Shown here one piece after another: positions 57,687 through 64,000 of a stretch of 64,000 nt of DNA. Origin of the DNA: Glaciecola blandensis. Its GTDB lineage: Bacteria; Pseudomonadota; Gammaproteobacteria; Enterobacterales; Alteromonadaceae. Numbering within the stretch: position 1 is the first letter of the stretch; every line of letters starts with the position of its first letter. Below the pieces are notes generated by a model, which saw nothing but the letters and a program-made list of their open reading frames with translations, searched no databases and had not been told where the DNA came from. The position numbers and the translations under genes were made by a program. Location: NCBI RefSeq assembly GCF_031846165.1, contig NZ_JAVRIE010000002.1, positions 62,001 through 126,000 on the forward strand, given 5' to 3'.

Positions 57687-59230
57687 TAAGCACTCATAAA
57701 TTCAGTCAAATTTTGCGTCGTATTAATCCATCTGCGAGTATCTTCGCGAGAGTGTTTATCTGGTTTTGGTTTGCGACGATCATACTTATAGCAACAACAG
57801 CATATTTAGCTAGGCAGGTGTTCTTTGAGCTAGAGATCCACGACATAGACCCATCGCAATTGCTAGAGCTGAGCATGATTGAGCAGGATCTCAATAAGTA
57901 CTTTCAATCCCTAGATGCGGAGTCACTCGACCCAAACCAAAAGGCAAAAGCACTGTTTGAGTACTCAACTGACAATAAGATATTTTTAATCGCTTTGCCC
58001 GCACAAGATCCTCTTCAAGCGCTATCAAATAGTCTTGAGCGTGATCTGGCTGGTGAGTTAAATGCTTCGATAAATTTGGATTTGATTGCACTTCCACCGC
58101 CTGTGATCCCGTCAAATATCCAACTGCAAATCTTTAAAAATCAACAAGAACTGAAACGTTTTGATACCAGTTCAGCGGCATACTATGGCCCATTAAATTT
58201 AAGTATCGGCGATGAACGCTTTTTGGTCTTTCGAGCAGTCCCCAAACCGCTTGCTTGGTTCGTTAGCGCAAATCAAAATAGCCCCAAGTTTTTGGCGCTT
58301 CTGTCAGTGCTACTCAGTGGCGTGTTTTGCTTTGCTTTGGTAAGAACCTTACTAAAACCTATTAAAGGTTTGCAAGAAGCCACATCACAGATGGCGAATG
58401 GGCAACTGAATTACAGAATGCAGGAAACAAAACTGGGGAAAGACGAACTCGGCGAGTTAGGGCGTCAATTCAACACAATGGCTGCTCGTATAGAGCAACA
58501 AATGTTGGCCCAGAAGCGACTTTTGGCGGATATATCTCACGAACTTAAAACGCCCTTGGCGAGGCAATCTATCGCCCTAGATTTGATTCACCAACAGAAA
58601 GACCAAGCACAGCAAATCCTTGCTGCCGACTCTATTTCATATGATGAGCACCTGCAGCGTATAGAAAAAGAAAATAAGCTAATCAACGAAATGATAGGTA
58701 GTTTGTTGACCTTATCCAGACAGGAGCTGGATGAGACAAGGCAGCAAGAGGTCTTTCAAATTGGTGTTGTGATCCAAGACTTAGTCGATGATGCAGCCTA
58801 TGAAAACACACGGATCACAGTGTCATTTGACAATCATTTAAGCCAAGCACTATTACTCAATACAAACAGGCAACTTTTATCTAGTGGCTTAGAAAATATT
58901 CTGAGGAACGGACTGAAATATGCGAAATCATTTGTTTTGGTATCCTTACGACAAGAGGGGAAAACGCTCAACATTACCATTGAAGACGATGGTTGTGGCG
59001 TGGAAGAGGAAGAGCTTAGTAACATATTCAAACCCTTTGTTAGAGTATCAAAGGCCAGAGACCGGATTAGCGGCGGAGCAGGCTTAGGTTTGGCAATTGC
59101 ACAAAAAGCGATTGATGCCATGAAAGGTGATATTGAAGCCAATAATAACGAGTATGGCGGCTTAACCGTCAGCGTTATTTTACCCATCGATTTATCAGTA
59201 GAGTTTGAGAATTCCGCCGCCGTACTCTAA
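57677..59230 (+). CDS. cpxA: Sensor histidine kinase (CpxA-like)
   Basis: This 517-aa kinase has TM1 (about 22-45), a periplasmic region (about 46-195), TM2 (about 205-225), a HAMP domain, HisKA with ADISHELKTPLARQ (His288), and HATPase_c (LENILRNGLKYA, GGAGLGLAIAQKAI). It senses envelope stress in the Cpx model. The downstream secreted cyclophilin and DsbA-like genes fit an envelope-folding theme, though they may not be direct targets. Confidence 0.85.
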   Translation: MALISTHKFSQILRRINPSASIFARVFIWFWFATIILIATTAYLARQVFFELEIHDIDPSQLLELSMIEQDLNKYFQSLDAESLDPNQKAKALFEYSTDNKIFLIALPAQDPLQALSNSLERDLAGELNASINLDLIALPPPVIPSNIQLQIFKNQQELKRFDTSSAAYYGPLNLSIGDERFLVFRAVPKPLAWFVSANQNSPKFLALLSVLLSGVFCFALVRTLLKPIKGLQEATSQMANGQLNYRMQETKLGKDELGELGRQFNTMAARIEQQMLAQKRLLADISHELKTPLARQSIALDLIHQQKDQAQQILAADSISYDEHLQRIEKENKLINEMIGSLLTLSRQELDETRQQEVFQIGVVIQDLVDDAAYENTRITVSFDNHLSQALLLNTNRQLLSSGLENILRNGLKYAKSFVLVSLRQEGKTLNITIEDDGCGVEEEELSNIFKPFVRVSKARDRISGGAGLGLAIAQKAIDAMKGDIEANNNEYGGLTVSVILPIDLSVEFENSAAVL

Positions 59231-59278
59231 GCTAGTAACACATCAAAACGATATCCAACATGCTTTAGGGAACGAAAC

Positions 59279-59833
59279 GTGCTGCAACCAGAATCGACCG
59301 GCGTTATTTTTGTTGATATCCAAGGTAAATTGGCTGAGCTCATCGAACAAGCTGAGCCCTTTATTAGCAACACAGTGGCTCTGTTCAAGGGCGCACAAGA
59401 CTTACACATGAAAACGCTTGTTTTAGAACAGATGCCGGACAAACTCGGTCATACGGCTTCTGCACTCAGCGACTGTTTTTCTTCAGAACAACAAATCATC
59501 GCTAAACACCATTTTAATGCGTGTCATGAAGCTGAATTTGTAACACAGTTGCAGGATCCCAGCATTAGCGACTGGCTAGTTTGCGGTATCGAAGCGCATA
59601 TTTGTGTCTATCAAACAATCACTGGGTTGCTTGAAAGTGACCTAGCTACACCGCGGTCTATTCATCTAGTATGTGATGCCATTGGCTCGCGAAACCTGAA
59701 TAATAAAGCCATCGCTATTCAGAAGCTCAATGCTTTGGGAGTGCAGTTAAGTTCCACTGAAATGTGTCTGTATGAGCTCTTAAAGGATGCTCAAAATCCG
59801 GCTTTCAAGCGCATTTTGAGCTACATCAAATAG
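59279..59833 (+). CDS. Isochorismatase family hydrolase (YcaC-like)
   Basis: This 184-aa cysteine hydrolase has a catalytic triad pattern: Asp in VIFVDIQGKL, a Lys equivalent in IIAKHHFNAC, and the nucleophile Cys in LVCGIEAHICVYQT. The start is a GTG, about 10 nt after AGGG. The substrate is unknown. It lies 48 bp after cpxA. Confidence 0.85.
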   Translation: MLQPESTGVIFVDIQGKLAELIEQAEPFISNTVALFKGAQDLHMKTLVLEQMPDKLGHTASALSDCFSSEQQIIAKHHFNACHEAEFVTQLQDPSISDWLVCGIEAHICVYQTITGLLESDLATPRSIHLVCDAIGSRNLNNKAIAIQKLNALGVQLSSTEMCLYELLKDAQNPAFKRILSYIK

Positions 59834-59882
59834 GACGAGAGAATTCGCATGTCCCAAACATCGCAATACCAAAGGAAGACTA

Positions 59883-60818
59883 ATGAACACGAATTACATA
59901 TTGAATAGCCGCCTGCAACGCTCTGCACTAAACTTGCGGGCAGCAACCTTCGCCGGTTTGGCTCTGTTAAGTTTGTGTGCGACGAGTTTTCACAGCCAAG
60001 CTACACAGGTTGCGAATAAGTCTCAAGAAACGAACAAAGCTCAAGAAACCCTCTCTCAGGACAATTTGATATACATGCTCACTGACAAGGGCATGATAGT
60101 CATTGAGCTTGCCGACTTTATTGCCCCGAACCACGTGAAGCAATTTACCGCTCTAGTGGAAGAAGGCTTTTATGATGGATTAGATTTCTATCGTGTTATT
60201 GACGGCTTTGTGGCCCAAGGCGGGGACCTGAGTGAAAAGAAAGCATCGGCGCATAATGGCCCTTTGCAAGCCGAGTTTAGCCGGATAAGCGAGCCTAAAT
60301 CTGAATTCTACCCGGTTCAATCTCCCGATTTATATGCAGACGAAACGGGTTTCATTAAAGGCTTTCCAGCGGGTCGAGATACAGAAGCAAAGACTGAGTG
60401 GTTGCTACATTGTCCTGGCGCTGTCGCAATGGCGCGGACTAATGACGCCAACTCTGGCACAAGCGATTTCTACATTGTGATTGGCCAAGCACCTCGTCAG
60501 CTCGACCGCAACATGAGTGTGTTTGGTCAGGTTGTTTATGGCATGGAGCACGTACAAGCCTTTTCACGGGGTAAAAGGGAAGACGGCGGACAGATTAGCG
60601 ATGCAAGTCAAAGAAGCAAAATTATTAGCGCAAGACTCGGTAAGACCATCCCTAAACAAGAACAAATCGTGCTCACACGCCCAACCGTGCGAGGAGACAT
60701 ATTTCAGCAACGACTGGAAGGTGGCAGAACCTTGGATAATCCCTTTTTTCACCACAAAGGGAATGGCAATGTTGATGTTTGTTATTACCGGCCCATGACT
60801 TCCGTTGCACAGAACTAA
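59883..60818 (+). CDS. Secreted cyclophilin-type peptidyl-prolyl isomerase
   Basis: This 311-aa protein has a signal peptide (hydrophobic 20-40) and a cyclophilin domain (about 60-245): VIELADFIAPNHVKQF, DFYRVIDGFVAQGGD, and VAMARTNDANSGTSDFYIVI. It catalyses proline isomerisation in the periplasm. It is longer than PpiA, with an insert before the core motif and a 60-residue tail ending in VDVCYYRPM. Confidence 0.9.
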   Translation: MNTNYILNSRLQRSALNLRAATFAGLALLSLCATSFHSQATQVANKSQETNKAQETLSQDNLIYMLTDKGMIVIELADFIAPNHVKQFTALVEEGFYDGLDFYRVIDGFVAQGGDLSEKKASAHNGPLQAEFSRISEPKSEFYPVQSPDLYADETGFIKGFPAGRDTEAKTEWLLHCPGAVAMARTNDANSGTSDFYIVIGQAPRQLDRNMSVFGQVVYGMEHVQAFSRGKREDGGQISDASQRSKIISARLGKTIPKQEQIVLTRPTVRGDIFQQRLEGGRTLDNPFFHHKGNGNVDVCYYRPMTSVAQN

Positions 60819-60837
60819 TTTAAAGAGGTAAACAAAA

Positions 60838-61488
60838 ATGACTCAGTTAACTATCGATATTGTTTCAGACGTAAGTTGTCCGTGGTGCATTATCGGTTAT
60901 AAAGCGTTACAAGAAGCGCTTGAAACCGTCTCACCAGATGTTACGGCTACTATTGAATGGCAACCCTTTGAACTCAATCCTCAAATGCCACCTGAAGGCC
61001 AAGAAATCACCGAACATCTGACGCAAAAATATCGGATTTCTGAAGAGCAAGCGGAGCAAAATCGCGAAGTGATTAAACAACGGGGGCTTTCTGTGGGTTA
61101 TGAGTTCGGTAATCGAGGTGGCGGTCGTATTTACAATACCTTTGATGCTCACCGTTTGTTGCACTGGGCTAAAACAGTAAGTTCAGCAAAACAAACTGAG
61201 CTGAAACTCGCCTTGTTCGATCTTTACTTCAAAAACAGCGGAAACCCGAGTGATCATCAACAGCTATTGGACCTTGTCGAGCAAGTCGGTCTTGATAGAG
61301 AGCTCGCGTCTGAGGTTTTGAGTTCCAATCAATACGAATCAGATGTAAGGCAAATTCAGCAACGTTATCAGCAAGCGGGTGTGCAATCGGTTCCTGCGGT
61401 TATTGTGAATAACAAGCATTTGATTAGCGGTGGTCAACCTGCAGATGTATTTGCTCAAGCACTCACCGAGATAGCCAAGCAAGCTTAA
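60838..61488 (+). CDS. FrnE-like DsbA family oxidoreductase
   Basis: This 216-aa thioredoxin-fold protein has active-site CPWC (VSDVSCPWCIIG), an inserted helical domain, and the cis-Pro loop GVQSVPAVIV. There is no signal peptide, as in cytoplasmic FrnE proteins. It catalyses thiol-disulphide exchange. It is 19 bp after the cyclophilin gene, probably one transcript. Confidence 0.92.
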   Translation: MTQLTIDIVSDVSCPWCIIGYKALQEALETVSPDVTATIEWQPFELNPQMPPEGQEITEHLTQKYRISEEQAEQNREVIKQRGLSVGYEFGNRGGGRIYNTFDAHRLLHWAKTVSSAKQTELKLALFDLYFKNSGNPSDHQQLLDLVEQVGLDRELASEVLSSNQYESDVRQIQQRYQQAGVQSVPAVIVNNKHLISGGQPADVFAQALTEIAKQA

Positions 61489-61854
61489 ACTGAGAAACCG
61501 CTTAATACTCTGCCTGCTATATTTGCCTGCTATCAGCACGGCAACTAGAACGCGCCTTACATGCCTTGCAGTGCGGCGAAGGAGCGGGTGTAAATTAAAA
61601 TTTACACATCATGAAAAGATGAACAGTAAGCCAGTTTATAACGACTTAAACATAACAAGCGGCTGTTATAGGATGAACGATTAGCCAATACGGAACGTAT
61701 AAAACGCCCGACGTAAACCCATTATAATAACGATAAATAAAAGCATTGCGACCAATCTTAATGGCATAGGTTAGGGTACTCTAACCGGCAGCTCAAGAGA
61801 TGAAACGCAGTGGTCTGGATATTATTCTAACAATAAACATGGAGCCCCAAACTA
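61489..61854. other. Intergenic region upstream of the S9 peptidase gene
   Basis: There is no gene in these 366 bp. It carries a TyrR-box sequence at 61589-61606 and a ribosome binding site (GGAG) before the ATG at 61855. Confidence 0.5.
61589..61606. promoter_or_regulatory. TyrR box
   Basis: TGTAAATTAAAATTTACA matches TGTAAA-N6-TTTACA exactly and is part of a 20-bp palindrome (GTGTAAATT-AA-AATTTACAC). TyrR/PhhR proteins bind such sites to respond to aromatic amino acids. It lies about 250 bp upstream of the S9 peptidase. Confidence 0.6.
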
Positions 61855-63951
61855 ATGACGAAAACAACAAGTCGCCTTCCTCTGAAAAAAGTTTTTAAAG
61901 CGAGCATTATTGCCGCTTCGCTAGCGTTCGCCGGATTTGCATCTGCCGCAGAAAGCTTCGAGATAGAACATCTACCTAAGGTGAAGCACGCTGGTAACAT
62001 CACCGTTTCGGCCGATGGCAAACATACCGCTTACACTGTATCTAACCCACGCGACATGCTCGCGGGTGATAAAGATGGTACGGCCGACACTCATTTGTAT
62101 GTGATCGGCAGTGGCAAGAACGCTAAGCCTATTAAGTTCATTGGGAATAAAGACGGCGTATCGTCATTACAGTTCAGTGCAGATGGCGAAACCTTATTCT
62201 TTAAGTCTAAGCGTGAAGACGACAAAATGACGTCTTTATATTCTATTTCAATGTCGGGTGGTGAAGCGATTAAGCGCTTTGAATTCGAAACATCTATTGG
62301 CGACTATGCAGTATCAGAAGATGGTAGCACCTTATATTTTGTTGCGCGTGAAAAGCAAAAAGAAGACGACCTAAAGAAAAAAGGTTTTAAAGCTTATGTT
62401 TATGAAGAAGACCAGCGTTTAGCATCACTATGGTCTGTCGCATTAGGTGATTCCGAAGCGAAAGCAACAAAACTGTTTGAAGGCGGAAATGTATCAAATT
62501 TTGACCTTTCACAAGACAATAAGATGATTGTGGCTGCCGTTGCTCCCACCAATCTAATCGATGATTACTACATGCAACGTGACCTTCATGTGATTGATGT
62601 TAACTCTGGTGACGTGACTGCAACTGTCGATATTCCTGGCAAATTAGGTAGCTTTGAATTTAGTGAAAATGGAAAGCACATTGGTTTACTTGCTGGAACG
62701 GATATTCACGATTCATCAAATGGCGTGCTGATGGTCGCTGATACAAAGTCAGGTAAGCTTACTCAGTTAACACCAGACGCGGAACAACACATTGTTGATA
62801 TTGATTGGATGGGTAAAGACATACTCGCTGTTGCTCATCGAGGCGTTGAGAGTGCTGTTGTATTGTACGAAACAGACGGTGATATTAAGCGCACTTACAA
62901 AACACCTGAAGATATTGTGGTTCGAAGCGCAGATATTGGCAAAGGCGAGATTCGTTTTATCGCAGACAGCCCTAAGCATCCGCGCGAAGTATTCGAGCTA
63001 ACGCGCAGCAAAGCGACTAAACTGACTAACAACAACACTTGGCTAAAAGATATCGAGTTGGCAAGCCAGTCAACATTTAGCTTTAAAGCAAGAGATGGCC
63101 GCACAGTTGAAGGTTTGTTAATGCAACCCAGTGGCGAAGCCCCTGCTGGAGGTTGGCCATTGATTATGGCTGTGCACGGTGGTCCAGAAGCCCATTACAG
63201 TGATGGTTGGTTAACTGGTTATTCAACGGCTGGGCAGTACGCAGTCGCAGACGGATACGCAGTCTATTATCCGAACTACCGTGGCTCAACTGGGCGAGGA
63301 GTAGCATATGCTAAAGAGCATCAGAACGATTATGCCGGAGCTGAGTTTAATGATTTAGTTGATGGTGTAGATGCGCTTGCTGAAGCTGGCGTAATAAACC
63401 GTGATAGAGTCGGTATCACCGGGGCATCATACGGTGGTTATGCGTCAATGTGGGGTGCCACTGCCTTATCTGAGCATTTTGCTGCATCAGTTGCTTTCGT
63501 TGGCATTTCAAACCAAGTCTCTAAGTTTGGTACCAGCGATATTCCAAACGAAATGCAGTTAGTTCACTCATTGAAATGGCCTTGGGAAGACAACTGGATG
63601 AACTTACTTGAGCGCTCTCCTGTGTTTCATGCTGGTAAGGCTAAAACACCCATCTTGATCCTACACGGTGAAGAGGACACTCGCGTTCACCCAGGTCAGT
63701 CGATGGAGCTATATCGTTCTATAAAAGTGCGTACTGAAACGCCGGTTCGCTTAGTATTTTACCCAGGCGAAGGTCATGGCAACCGCAAAGCAGCTGCTCA
63801 ATATGACTACGCTCTTCGCTTAATGCGCTGGATGGATACTTATTTGAGTGAAGATGCAACTCGCACTACACCAATGCCTGAATTTGATTTAGGCATGGCT
63901 GAGCGTTTAAAGAAAGATGACGAAAGTAGCAAAGACGATAAAGCTGAATAG
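61855..63951 (+). CDS. Secreted S9 family peptidase (prolyl oligopeptidase/acylaminoacyl type)
   Basis: This 698-aa protein has a signal peptide (1-31, FASAAES), an N-terminal beta-propeller (about 40-410) and a C-terminal alpha/beta hydrolase domain with the triad Ser525 (GASYGGY), Asp608 (HGEEDTRVHPGQS) and His641 (PGEGHGNRK). It releases dipeptides or acyl-amino acids from peptides in the periplasm. The upstream TyrR box suggests regulation by aromatic amino acids. Confidence 0.93.
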   Translation: MTKTTSRLPLKKVFKASIIAASLAFAGFASAAESFEIEHLPKVKHAGNITVSADGKHTAYTVSNPRDMLAGDKDGTADTHLYVIGSGKNAKPIKFIGNKDGVSSLQFSADGETLFFKSKREDDKMTSLYSISMSGGEAIKRFEFETSIGDYAVSEDGSTLYFVAREKQKEDDLKKKGFKAYVYEEDQRLASLWSVALGDSEAKATKLFEGGNVSNFDLSQDNKMIVAAVAPTNLIDDYYMQRDLHVIDVNSGDVTATVDIPGKLGSFEFSENGKHIGLLAGTDIHDSSNGVLMVADTKSGKLTQLTPDAEQHIVDIDWMGKDILAVAHRGVESAVVLYETDGDIKRTYKTPEDIVVRSADIGKGEIRFIADSPKHPREVFELTRSKATKLTNNNTWLKDIELASQSTFSFKARDGRTVEGLLMQPSGEAPAGGWPLIMAVHGGPEAHYSDGWLTGYSTAGQYAVADGYAVYYPNYRGSTGRGVAYAKEHQNDYAGAEFNDLVDGVDALAEAGVINRDRVGITGASYGGYASMWGATALSEHFAASVAFVGISNQVSKFGTSDIPNEMQLVHSLKWPWEDNWMNLLERSPVFHAGKAKTPILILHGEEDTRVHPGQSMELYRSIKVRTETPVRLVFYPGEGHGNRKAAAQYDYALRLMRWMDTYLSEDATRTTPMPEFDLGMAERLKKDDESSKDDKAE

Positions 63952-63958
63952 TGATTTA

Positions 63959-63990
63959 AGTGGCGACAAGCTATAAGTTTTGTTGCCACT
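63959..63990 (+). terminator. Hairpin after the S9 peptidase gene
   Basis: AGTGGC and GCCACT can pair, with further ACAA/TTGT pairing inside. No clear T-tract follows, so terminator status is tentative. Confidence 0.4.
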
Positions 63991-64000
63991 CCGCTAAAAC

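Overview
The window looks like a chromosomal segment of a marine gammaproteobacterium, most likely an Alteromonadales/Alteromonadaceae relative. The support is family content (CpxRA-like pair, YceH, FrnE, secreted S9 and M16 peptidases, BNR-repeat exoprotein, KdgF/DEH-reductase pair), strong Shine-Dalgarno sites and moderate GC. No rRNA, integrase, transposase or CRISPR array was found. One tRNA-Arg(CCG) is present. The genus assignment is inference.

Layout. 1-6.7 kb: a partial SWIM zinc-finger gene, a Tat-type dienelactone hydrolase and a purine-salvage group (NCS2 purine permease diverging from an adenine deaminase and a secreted nucleosidase), then yceH. 6.7-17.1 kb: starting at tRNA-Arg(CCG), an accessory defence-like region. 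It holds a helicase-nuclease, a NERD nuclease, a cold-shock/Excalibur membrane protein, a methyltransferase-HNH fusion, and a NUDIX plus PLD-helicase-DUF3427 pair. The last pair is bracketed by a 207-bp duplication of the 3' end of the methyltransferase-HNH gene. 17-28.6 kb: an AraC regulator diverging from a phosphodiesterase, MAPEG and ChaC genes, an outer-membrane barrel, a large BNR protein, an M16 lipoprotein peptidase and a broken endonuclease gene.

28.9-43.5 kb: a stress and signalling block. An MscS channel is followed by five consecutive two-component genes (NtrC-type regulator, a 76-aa stand-alone DHp protein, CHASE3 kinase, Rcp1-like receiver, REC-HK-REC-REC hybrid). Then come envelope and stress genes: BON protein, membrane proteins, a split repeat lipoprotein, Pmp3/YqaE, PPOX-like stress protein, TUDOR-like DUF2945, hemerythrin, gdhA, DUF2254, small secreted proteins and DUF1328. 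Sigma-54 promoter-like sites before mscS, the DUF1328 gene and possibly the BON gene suggest that the sigma-54 regulator encoded here controls part of this block.

43.7-64 kb: a DUF2130 coiled-coil protein, a beta-carbonic anhydrase, an arsRCHB arsenic operon with a repeated operator, a KdgF/DEH-reductase uronate pair, a glf plus galactofuranosyltransferase pair, a GH3 enzyme, a six-unit REP-like array, a TPR membrane protein, a CpxRA-like system, an isochorismatase-family hydrolase, a secreted cyclophilin, a FrnE-like DsbA protein, and a secreted S9 peptidase downstream of a perfect TyrR-box sequence.

The least-explained parts are the defence-like region with its duplication and the sigma-54/DHp signalling block. 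Family names rest on motif recognition by eye; no database search was run.
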